From Noviherbaspirillum aridicola (lineage in GTDB: Bacteria; Pseudomonadota; Gammaproteobacteria; Burkholderiales; Burkholderiaceae_D): a stretch of 64,000 nt of DNA. The DNA lies in the NCBI RefSeq assembly GCF_019656455.1, contig NZ_BPMK01000009.1:158591-222590 (forward strand). The letters are read 5' to 3'. Position numbers and translations under genes: made by a program. The notes under the pieces are model-generated. The model made no database searches, was not told the origin of the DNA, and saw only the letters and a program-made list of their open reading frames with translations. Below, piece after piece: positions 1 to 6,700 of this stretch (its first letter is position 1; the number at the start of each line of letters is the position of its first letter).

Positions 1-159
1 GGGCGAATAGGTGACGAACGAACACTCGAGCCAGCTCGCCGAGCCCGGCGTCTCGGCGAGCGTCGATGCGATCAGGCCGGCCGTGCAGGACTCCGCGGTG
101 ACCAGCTTCAGGCTGTTTTCCTGCAGGTAGCGCAGCACACTGCGCAGATTCTCGTTCAT
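1..159 (-). CDS. pncC: CinA/PncC-family nicotinamide-nucleotide amidohydrolase (N-terminal part only)
   Basis: The protein would deamidate nicotinamide mononucleotide in pyridine nucleotide recycling, in the cytoplasm. It is a C-terminal CinA-type domain protein cut by the window edge, so only the first 53 residues are visible. It begins MNENLRSVLRYLQENSLKLV and contains TAESCTAGLIASTLAETPGS, the family signature with the conserved TAESCTGG-like loop. The start is the ATG at 157-159 on the minus strand. It is divergent from the receiver-GGDEF gene. The stop lies outside the window, so full length and intactness cannot be judged. Confidence 0.85.
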   Translation of the reverse strand, partial: MNENLRSVLRYLQENSLKLVTAESCTAGLIASTLAETPGSASWLECSFVTYSP

Positions 160-282
160 GACCACTTTCAATGTGTTCCGCGCAGCGGCGGGATGCAGGT
201 TGGAGGCAGGCGCGAAGCGATTGGTTCGCGCGCGGCATGAGACGCGGTCCCGATACGTGCCTGTGCACGAAGAGCAACAAGA

Positions 283-311
283 TTGCCCTCGATTATTCGT
301 TCGGACATAAT
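283..311 (+). promoter_or_regulatory. Putative sigma70 promoter of the REC-GGDEF gene
   Basis: A TTGCCC box at 283-288 and a CATAAT box at 306-311 are 17 bases apart. They lie just upstream of the ATG at 336, in the divergent spacer between pncC and the diguanylate cyclase gene. It is a prediction by eye from box match and spacing only. Confidence 0.35.
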
Positions 312-335
312 GCCCGCTTACTTCCAGTAATCGCC

Positions 336-1946
336 ATGCCACCGACTTCCCACAATCCGATCGAGGACCGGCTTTACGTGCTGCGCAGCCGGTGGGAAAA
401 ATACGTGGCCGAAGGCGGCTTCGAGCAGTTCATCGAATTCGCGGTCGCGGTCAACAGCCTTGCCGAATACTTCAACCGCCTGCGGCTTCCCGGCCTCGTG
501 CGCTTGTGCGAAGGCCTCGAAAACGCGGCACTGGTGCGTCTCGGCGACGTCTCCACCCATCCCATTCCCCAGCGGGAAATGCAGTCGCTGCAGCGGCAGA
601 TCGATACGCTGGCCGGCTCGGTCGCCAGCTCGCGCCTGGTGCGAAACGAGCGGCGCGACGCGGAGACGGTCCCCGCCAGCGAGATCGAATGGATCAAGCC
701 GCGCTCGATCTGGATGATCGCCGCCGCCGAAAAGGCGGAGATGGCGGATGCGCTCAGCGGCCAGCTGCAGTTCTTCGGTTTTCGCGTCTCCCGCATCGAC
801 TGGTCCTCGGAGCTGCTGCCGGACGACAAGCCGCTCGCGGTATTGTTCGTCTCCGGCGGGGATGCCGCGACGCCGGCGGAGTACCGGCGGGTGGCGGCGA
901 TCCGCGCGAGCTGTCCCGCCAGCCAGCTGGTCTACCTCGGCGTACCGTCCGCGATCGAACCTGTCGTCGAACTCATGCGCGCCGGCATCGACATCACCAT
1001 CCCCTCGGACGACCAGCCGGCGCTCGCGCTCAACTGCGTGCTCGACCTGGTGCAGACCAACGAGCAGGAGCAGTACCGCGTGCTGGTGGTGGAGGATTCG
1101 CGGGTGGCGGTGGCGCTGATCCAGCGCACGCTGGCCCAGCACGGCATCGATACCTTTGCGATCAACGACCCCGGCCGCCTGCTGGAAGCGCTGGAAGAGT
1201 ACCGCCCGGACCTGGTGCTGATGGACATGCACATGCCGCGCTTCAACGGCGTCGAGGCCACGCGGGTGCTGCGCCAGATGGGCGCCTATGCCTCGCTGCC
1301 CATCGTCTATCTGTCCGGCGAGTCGGATGTGGCGATGCAGGTCGAGGCGCTGCGGCTGGGCGGCGACCAGTTTCTGATGAAGCCCTTCAATCCGGTGCTG
1401 CTGGCGGCGGTCGTGAAAACCCGGATCGAACGCTTCCGCGAAGTGCAGCGCTCCACGCGTCTCGACGGCCTGACGGGGCTGCTCAACCACACCGCGGCCA
1501 AGTCGCGCCTGAGCGCGCTGGTGGAGGAATCCGACGGGCGCTCGGCTCTGACGGTGGCGATGATCGATATCGATCACTTCAAGTCGATCAACGATACCTA
1601 CGGCCATCCGGTCGGCGACCAGGTCATCCGCGGCCTGGCCTGGCTGCTCAAGGGCAGGCTGCGCTCGGTGGACCTGATCGGACGCTATGGCGGCGAGGAG
1701 TTCATCATCGCGCTGCCCGAAGTCTCGCTCGATCAGGCGGGTGCGGTGATCGACCGCATCCGGTCCGACTTTGCCGAGCTGCCGCATGCGCATCCCGACG
1801 GCGCGCTCCATGCCAGTTTCAGCGCCGGCCTCGCCGCCTTTCCGCTGGTCGACAGCGCGACCGCGCTCACGGAGGCAGCCGACAGTGCACTGATGCAGGC
1901 AAAGCGTCTCGGCCGCAACCGCATCGAGAAGCACCGCGCTTCATGA
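336..1946 (+). CDS. Diguanylate cyclase with receiver domain (REC-like, REC, GGDEF)
   Basis: The product should make cyclic di-GMP from two GTP under control of phosphorylation. The N-terminal 110 residues are helical and unassigned. A degenerate receiver-like region follows at about residues 120-235. A full receiver at about 245-365 has the phosphoacceptor Asp297 in LVLMDMHMP and the Lys of MKPF. The GGDEF domain at about 370-530 carries GGEEF at 452-456, with an RSVD inhibitory-site motif just before it, so product inhibition is likely. The layout resembles PleD, which has two receivers followed by GGDEF. The ATG at 336 gives MPPTSHNPIEDRL; the reading frame stays open upstream to 171, but that segment looks like non-coding DNA. 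The stop overlaps the stop of the convergent CHASE-GGDEF gene within TCATGA. Confidence 0.9.
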   Translation: MPPTSHNPIEDRLYVLRSRWEKYVAEGGFEQFIEFAVAVNSLAEYFNRLRLPGLVRLCEGLENAALVRLGDVSTHPIPQREMQSLQRQIDTLAGSVASSRLVRNERRDAETVPASEIEWIKPRSIWMIAAAEKAEMADALSGQLQFFGFRVSRIDWSSELLPDDKPLAVLFVSGGDAATPAEYRRVAAIRASCPASQLVYLGVPSAIEPVVELMRAGIDITIPSDDQPALALNCVLDLVQTNEQEQYRVLVVEDSRVAVALIQRTLAQHGIDTFAINDPGRLLEALEEYRPDLVLMDMHMPRFNGVEATRVLRQMGAYASLPIVYLSGESDVAMQVEALRLGGDQFLMKPFNPVLLAAVVKTRIERFREVQRSTRLDGLTGLLNHTAAKSRLSALVEESDGRSALTVAMIDIDHFKSINDTYGHPVGDQVIRGLAWLLKGRLRSVDLIGRYGGEEFIIALPEVSLDQAGAVIDRIRSDFAELPHAHPDGALHASFSAGLAAFPLVDSATALTEAADSALMQAKRLGRNRIEKHRAS

Positions 1947-3503
1947 CGGCGCCGGTGCGAAACGCACCGTGGCCCGCCCTGCGTTCTTCGCTTCATACAT
2001 CGCGAGGTCGGCGCTCCTGACCAGGCTCTTGCTGTCGACGCCGTGCTGCGGATAGAGCGCGACGCCGATGCTGGCCGAGATATCGAAGGTATGCCCCGCC
2101 ACCTCGTAGGGCTCGGTGAGCCGGGCGAGGATCTTTTCGGCCACCAGCCGCGCGGCGCCCTCGCCGTCCACCACCGACAGCAGCGCCACGAACTCGTCGC
2201 CGCCGAGGCGCGAGGCGGTGTCCGACTCGCGCATGCAGCTTTGCAGGCGCAGCGCGACTTCCTTGAGCAGCAGGTCGCCGCAGGCGTGGCCATAACTGTC
2301 GTTGACCGGCTTGAAGCGGTCGAGGTCGATGAACAGCAGCGCGAGCTGTCCCTGCCGGCGCCTCGCGCTGGCCATCGCCTGCCCGAGGCGTTCGTCGAGC
2401 AGCTTGCGGTTGGGCAGGCCGGTCAGGGCGTCGAACAGCGCGAGCTGCAGCGCCTGGTCCGCCGCCTGCAGGGCGCGCGCGCGGTCGTCGAGGAACAGCC
2501 AGGTCAGCAGCGCGAGCATCAGGCTGATGCTGATGCCGGCCTGCAGTATCAGCTGCGGCCGGTCCGAGCGCATGCGGCTGTCGAAGTCGGGCAGCGCGCC
2601 GTGGGAAACCATCCAGGTGCGGCCGGCCGCCTTGAGCGCGTCGCTGCGGTGCAGGGGCAGCGACGCCGCCCGCACATCGTCATGTCCGTCGTACATCAGG
2701 TTGTCCCGCCCCTGACCGTCATAGACCTCGATGTCCAGCCCGGCGCTGTGCTCGCGCCCGATGCCCCGCATGAAATCCTCGACCCGGAAAGGCGCGTAGA
2801 CCCAGCCAAGGAGATTGGCGCGGCGCTCTTCCACGGTGGCGTGCGGCAAGGCATTGCGATACACCGGCAGATACATCAGGAAGCCCCACTGTATGTCCCC
2901 GCCGCCTTCCTGCACCAGGATGACCTTGGAGGACATGGCGGCCTGGCCGAGATCGCGCGCTTCCGCCATCGCGCGCCGCCGGTTGGCGTCGCTATACATG
3001 TCGTAGCCGAAGGCGCGCAGATTGCGACCGTGAAAAGGCTCCAGGTACACGATCGAGGTATAGATCTCGCGCGGGCCCTCGGGATGGATGGTGTATTCCG
3101 GGTACCCTTCCGCCCGCACCGCCGCCACATGCTTCTCCAGTTCGCCCGGCTGCAGCAGCCGGGCAAAACCGATTCCCTGGATGCCGGGGAAGTTTTCCGC
3201 CAGCGACAAGGCATTGACATAGGCGCGAAACTCTTCGCGCGTGACGTTCTCGGCGGCATTGAAGAAGCCGACGGTGGCCCGCAGCACCTGCTCGTATATC
3301 GCCAGGCGCTGGCGGATGCGCTCGTTCGATTCCTGCACGCCGAAATCGAAGGCCGTCTGCACCGTCTGGTCGGCGGCGCGCTGTGCCGTCTCCCACAGCT
3401 TGTAGGTGACGAGCAACGCGAGCGACAGCATGGCAGCCGTGAGCAGCTCTCTCGCCCGGAACAGGTGCAGGATGCGTTGCTTGCGTTTCTCCGAGTGTTT
3501 CAT
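1941..3503 (-). CDS. Membrane diguanylate cyclase with periplasmic CHASE sensor
   Basis: This 520-residue inner-membrane protein should sense a small extracellular ligand and make cyclic di-GMP. A transmembrane helix sits at about 18-36. A CHASE domain at about 60-290 includes the typical ENFPGIQGIGFARLL stretch. A second helix sits near 310-330, and a GGDEF domain with GGDEF at 434-438 follows. RESD before it is a likely inhibitory site. There is no EAL domain. The ATG at 3503 (MKHSEKRKQR) has a moderate GGGACC ribosome site; an in-frame ATG at 3548 is an alternative. It converges on the REC-GGDEF gene, sharing six bases. The ligand cannot be told from sequence. Confidence 0.9.
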   Translation of the reverse strand: MKHSEKRKQRILHLFRARELLTAAMLSLALLVTYKLWETAQRAADQTVQTAFDFGVQESNERIRQRLAIYEQVLRATVGFFNAAENVTREEFRAYVNALSLAENFPGIQGIGFARLLQPGELEKHVAAVRAEGYPEYTIHPEGPREIYTSIVYLEPFHGRNLRAFGYDMYSDANRRRAMAEARDLGQAAMSSKVILVQEGGGDIQWGFLMYLPVYRNALPHATVEERRANLLGWVYAPFRVEDFMRGIGREHSAGLDIEVYDGQGRDNLMYDGHDDVRAASLPLHRSDALKAAGRTWMVSHGALPDFDSRMRSDRPQLILQAGISISLMLALLTWLFLDDRARALQAADQALQLALFDALTGLPNRKLLDERLGQAMASARRRQGQLALLFIDLDRFKPVNDSYGHACGDLLLKEVALRLQSCMRESDTASRLGGDEFVALLSVVDGEGAARLVAEKILARLTEPYEVAGHTFDISASIGVALYPQHGVDSKSLVRSADLAMYEAKNAGRATVRFAPAPS

Positions 3504-3697
3504 GCGGTCCCGGTGGCATGCGGGAAAGGGATGGGAACGGCCTATCATCGTGGCGCTCGGCGCCGATCGTCTTGAGATCGTGCAATCGCCACTGCGTTCG
3601 GGCGCTTGCTTTGGCGCAGGCCGGAACAAGCCCGCGGGGTGGAGGTCATACCGGCGTAGGCAGCGGATGATCCGCTGCGCCGATACCGGAGGTTCAG

Positions 3698-3802
3698 ATG
3701 AGAAAGATGATCATGCTGGCGGTGGCCAGCTTCCTGTGGCGCAAGGTCAAGTCGCGCATGACCGGACGCGCGGTCCGCCAGACGCGCTACAGCCGCTACT
3801 GA
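3698..3802 (+). CDS. Small basic 34-residue protein
   Basis: This short gene encodes MRKMIMLAVASFLWRKVKSR followed by MTGRAVRQTRYSRY. It has a perfect GGAGG ribosome site at 3688-3692, five bases before the ATG. A strong hairpin lies directly after the stop. The peptide has a short hydrophobic N-terminus and a very basic C-terminus, so it may bind membranes or nucleic acid. I do not recognise the family. The ribosome site and terminator are the reasons for calling it real. Confidence 0.5.
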   Translation: MRKMIMLAVASFLWRKVKSRMTGRAVRQTRYSRY

Positions 3803-3810
3803 ACACGAAC

Positions 3811-3836
3811 ACGGGTTCGCGCCGAAGCGAACCCGT
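3811..3836. terminator. Hairpin terminator between convergent genes
   Basis: ACGGGTTCGC at 3811-3820 and GCGAACCCGT at 3827-3836 form a perfect 10-base-pair stem with a six-base loop. It lies between the 34-residue gene (plus) and the membrane gene (minus), so it could serve both. There is no long T tract, which lowers certainty about intrinsic termination. Confidence 0.55.
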
Positions 3837-3855
3837 TGCCGCCTCGCGGCGACCG

Positions 3856-4257
3856 CTATGCCGCGAGGGCCCGCACCCGGCGCACCGCGCCGAACTCGAG
3901 TTCGGCGAAGGTCGCGACGACGATTGCCTGCGCGACGACGAAAGCCTGCCCCAGCACGGTGGGTGTGACGTGGCCGGACGCCAGCAGGACGACACTGTCG
4001 ACCACCCACAGCGCATTGACGACGATGACTGCCCATACCCCGGCGCGGGGAATGTGCTTGCGCGTCGCCAGCAGGCAGACAAGCGCGGCGAAAGGCAGCA
4101 ATGCATAGCCCGCCGTGCGCAGCAGGACCGCGGGCAGACCGAGCAGCGGCTCAAGCGGATCGGCGCCGAAGGCGAGCAGCAGACCGGTCGCGGCGCTGGC
4201 GGCGGCATCGGCGAGCAGGACGCGGCGCAGGAACAGGGGCGAGTCAAGCTTGAACAT
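3856..4257 (-). CDS. Small four-helix membrane protein, probable target of the adjacent XRE regulator
   Basis: The 133-residue product has about four hydrophobic helices and no recognisable catalytic motif. It resembles the many uncharacterised DoxX-sized membrane proteins found beside MmyB-type regulators, though I cannot name a family. The ATG at 4257 (MFKLDSPLFLRR) is preceded by AAAGGA; an ATG at 4272 is also in frame. The gene is divergent from the XRE regulator, and the palindrome at 4348-4364 lies between them. Control by that regulator is likely. Confidence 0.75.
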   Translation of the reverse strand: MFKLDSPLFLRRVLLADAAASAATGLLLAFGADPLEPLLGLPAVLLRTAGYALLPFAALVCLLATRKHIPRAGVWAVIVVNALWVVDSVVLLASGHVTPTVLGQAFVVAQAIVVATFAELEFGAVRRVRALAA

Positions 4258-4347
4258 GGCGATTCCTTTCATGAAGTTTGAGGGTCGGTACGCGGCGGCG
4301 AACATGCCGCGTTGATCCCATGTTCGGTCAGCCCCGGCCGCGGGTCG

Positions 4348-4364
4348 ATTACCTGGCAGGTAAT
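4348..4364. promoter_or_regulatory. Palindromic operator in the divergent XRE/membrane-protein spacer
   Basis: ATTACCTG at 4348-4355 and CAGGTAAT at 4357-4364 are a perfect 8-base inverted repeat around one central base. It lies 23 bases before the regulator start codon and about 90 bases before the divergent membrane gene. Operators of this TTACCTG-CAGGTAA kind are common next to MmyB-type XRE genes, so autoregulation plus control of the neighbour is the likely role. Confidence 0.65.
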
Positions 4365-4387
4365 GGGGCGCCATCATTGCCTCGGCT

Positions 4388-5221
4388 ATGATGGCGGACA
4401 TGAACGCACATGCCCCCACTGTCGGAGAACACTTGCGCGAGTGGCGCCAGCGGCGCCGCCTGAGTCAGCTCGATCTCGCGCTGGAGGCGGAAATCTCGAC
4501 CCGCCACCTCAGTTTCATGGAGACCGGCCGCTCGCTGCCGAGCCGCGAAATGGTGCTGCACCTTGCGGAGCGTCTCGACATTCCGCTGCGCGAGCGGAAC
4601 AGATTGCTGATCGCCGCCGGCTACGCGCCCATGTATCCGGAACGCGCGATCGATGCCCCCCAGCTCGAGCCCGCCCGGCGAGCGATGGAACTGGTGCTGG
4701 CGGGTCATGAACCCTACCCGGCGCTGGCGGTGGACCGCCACTGGAACCTGGTGGCCGCCAACCAGGCGCTGCAATCGCTGCTGGCCGGCGTGCCGCCCGC
4801 GCTGCTGGCGCCGCCGGTCAACGTGCTGCGCCTGAGCCTGCATCCCGAGGGCGTGGCGCCGCGTCCCGAGGGCGTGGCGCCGCGCATCGACAACTACCAT
4901 GAGTGGCGCGACCATCTGCTGGAACGCTTGCGGCGGCAGATCGCGGCCAGCGGCGACCCGGTGCTGGCCCGCCTGCTGGAGGAGTTGTCCGCCTATCCGG
5001 CGCCGCCGGGAGCAGACCATCCTCGACAGGAACACGACGAGTCCGCATCGATCGCGGTGCCGTTCCGCCTGCGCACCGAGGCCGGCGTGCTGTCCTTCAT
5101 CAGCACCATCACGGTGTTCGGCACGCCGGTGGATGTCACGCTCTCGGAACTCGCGCTGGAATCCTTCTTTCCCGCCGACGCGCGTACCGCTGCCGCGCTG
5201 CAGGCAGGCAAGGCCAGCTGA
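4388..5221 (+). CDS. XRE-family transcriptional regulator with MmyB-like ligand-binding domain
   Basis: The 277-residue protein has an N-terminal helix-turn-helix at about residues 13-70 (LSQLDLALEAEISTRHLSF). An MmyB-like PAS-type domain at about 90-260 follows and usually binds a fatty acid-like ligand in this family. It should repress or activate the divergent membrane gene through the palindrome upstream. Two other ATGs in frame at 4391 and 4400 are possible starts; none has a strong ribosome site. A seven-residue unit PEGVAPR is tandemly duplicated near residue 155 by an exact 21-base repeat. A good intrinsic terminator follows the stop. Confidence 0.88.
   Translation: MMADMNAHAPTVGEHLREWRQRRRLSQLDLALEAEISTRHLSFMETGRSLPSREMVLHLAERLDIPLRERNRLLIAAGYAPMYPERAIDAPQLEPARRAMELVLAGHEPYPALAVDRHWNLVAANQALQSLLAGVPPALLAPPVNVLRLSLHPEGVAPRPEGVAPRIDNYHEWRDHLLERLRRQIAASGDPVLARLLEELSAYPAPPGADHPRQEHDESASIAVPFRLRTEAGVLSFISTITVFGTPVDVTLSELALESFFPADARTAAALQAGKAS
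4844..4885 (+). repeat. 21-base tandem duplication inside the XRE regulator
   Basis: The unit beginning CCCGAGGGCGTGGCGCCGCG occurs twice in direct succession, at 4844-4864 and 4865-4885, differing only at the last base. It adds seven residues (PEGVAPR) in frame. The near-perfect identity suggests a recent slippage event. Confidence 0.85.
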
Positions 5222-5228
5222 TCGCTTC

Positions 5229-5256
5229 GCCGGCGCTCGTGCCGGCGCTTTTTTTT
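5229..5256 (+). terminator. Rho-independent terminator after the XRE regulator
   Basis: GCCGGC at 5229-5234 pairs with GCCGGC at 5241-5246 across a six-base loop. A run of eight T at 5249-5256 follows. This is a classic intrinsic terminator. Confidence 0.85.
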
Positions 5257-5445
5257 CCTCTCGTTTTTTCACTCCGGAAGCGGCGCTTGCGCGAGTGCAC
5301 TGCTTTGAAGAATCAGACGCAGAAACAACAGCGTTGCTCCCTTGAGGCGCCCCGTTGACGGTTCTCAAGCGCATGCGCGCACCCCTCGTGGATGATGGCC
5401 AAAAAACAAGTTTTCAGGGAGCTACATTCATGTTTGAGGTGCATC

Positions 5446-6615
5446 GTGTTTCATTCGACATCAACTAATCGTTTCGCGGCAGGTCTTCTTTGCGCATTGC
5501 TCGCCGCATGCGGCGGCGGGTCCTCCGGCAACAGCAGCGCCGAGGGAAGCGGCGCCAGCGGCGCGGCCCCGGCCTCGGGCGTTTCCCCGACCGGCAGCGG
5601 ATCATCCAACACCTCAACCCCGACGGGCGGCGATTCGGCCACCACTGTGCCCGTCACGCAGCAAGCCCTCTTCAACCAGCCGGTCGGCCTCGCCATGGAC
5701 GGCGCCGGCAACCTGTATGTCGCCGACAGCGCCAACTTCACGATCCGCAAGGTTGCCGCCAACGGCACCGTGCTCACGCTTGCGGGATCGCCGGGCATCA
5801 GCGGCAGCAGCGACGGCAGCGGATCCGCCGCGCGCTTCTCGCTGCTGACAGGCATCGCGGTCGACGGCAGCGGCAATGTCTATGTCGCCGACAACAGCGC
5901 GATACGCAAGATCACGCCCGCCGGCAACGTCACGACGCTGGCCGGGGCCGCGGGCGTCATCGGCTACGCAGACGGCGCCGGCGCCGCTGCCCGCTTCAAC
6001 CGCCCCTGGGGCGTTGCGGTCGCGGCCGACGGCACCGTCTTCGTCGCCGACTCGGGCAACTACGTGGTGCGCGCCATCGGCACCGACGGCACGGTCAGCA
6101 CCCATGCGGGCACGCAGGGCATGCGCGGCCGCGCCGACGGCAGCCGGGCCACCGCCACCTTCCTCAACCCGCAGGGCATCGCGCTCGACACCGCGGGCAA
6201 CCTGTACGTGACGGACTGGTACGGCCCGCCGGCGCCCAACCTGCCGGAAGGCAGCACCCTGGTGCGCAAGATCGCCGCCGATGGCGCGGTGAGCACCGTG
6301 GCCGGGACGCTCGGGGGAGAAACCGGGCCGGCCGCCTTCCGCGACACCTTTGCCATCGCCACCGACGGCGCCGGCAACGTGTACCTGGCGGCGGCGCGCA
6401 GCGTGCACAGGGTCAGCGCGGTCGGCACGATCTCGCCGGTGGTCGCCGCATCGCCCGCGTTCCAGTCGCTCGAGGGCATCGCGCTCGACGGCAGCGGCAA
6501 TGTGTACGTCGCGGACCGCTCGAGCCACGCGGTGTCGAGGGTCACGCCTTCCGGCGACGTGAGCGTGTACGCCGGCAAGCCCGGCGTGAGCGGCAGCGCC
6601 GATACCAATCCCTGA
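5446..6615 (+). CDS. NHL-repeat beta-propeller lipoprotein
   Basis: The product is an exported lipoprotein: the signal peptide ends in ALLAAC with the lipid-modified Cys followed by GGGSS. A Ser/Gly/Thr-rich linker leads to about six NHL repeats. Each repeat has a GIAVDGSGNVYVAD-like core and an IRKITPAG-like strand, forming a beta-propeller. Such proteins usually bind partners or sugars; no catalytic motif is seen. I chose the GTG at 5446 because GAGG lies six bases before it and it gives a normal short signal peptide. An ATG at 5392 extends the frame but has no ribosome site and would spoil the signal peptide. The protein ends abruptly after the last repeat. Confidence 0.8.
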   Translation: MFHSTSTNRFAAGLLCALLAACGGGSSGNSSAEGSGASGAAPASGVSPTGSGSSNTSTPTGGDSATTVPVTQQALFNQPVGLAMDGAGNLYVADSANFTIRKVAANGTVLTLAGSPGISGSSDGSGSAARFSLLTGIAVDGSGNVYVADNSAIRKITPAGNVTTLAGAAGVIGYADGAGAAARFNRPWGVAVAADGTVFVADSGNYVVRAIGTDGTVSTHAGTQGMRGRADGSRATATFLNPQGIALDTAGNLYVTDWYGPPAPNLPEGSTLVRKIAADGAVSTVAGTLGGETGPAAFRDTFAIATDGAGNVYLAAARSVHRVSAVGTISPVVAASPAFQSLEGIALDGSGNVYVADRSSHAVSRVTPSGDVSVYAGKPGVSGSADTNP

Positions 6616-6630
6616 GCCCGTGCACAGAAA

Positions 6631-6659
6631 CGGGGAGCGCCGGCCCGCGGCGCTCCCCG
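6631..6659 (+). terminator. Strong hairpin after the NHL lipoprotein gene
   Basis: CGGGGAGCGCCG at 6631-6642 and CGGCGCTCCCCG at 6648-6659 form a perfect 12-base-pair stem with a five-base loop. It lies 16 bases after the stop. It lacks a clear T run. Confidence 0.6.
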
Positions 6660-6700
6660 GCGGCTTCCTCCGCTCAGCTCCAGACAAGTGAAGTGACGCC

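Noticed and set aside
318..1934. Long antisense open frame of 538 residues
   Set aside because: It lies opposite the REC-GGDEF gene, is rich in Arg, His and Gln as expected for an antisense shadow in GC-rich DNA, and shows no domain.
2043..3575. Long plus-strand frame of 510 residues
   Set aside because: It is the antisense shadow of the CHASE-GGDEF gene, which has clear motifs.
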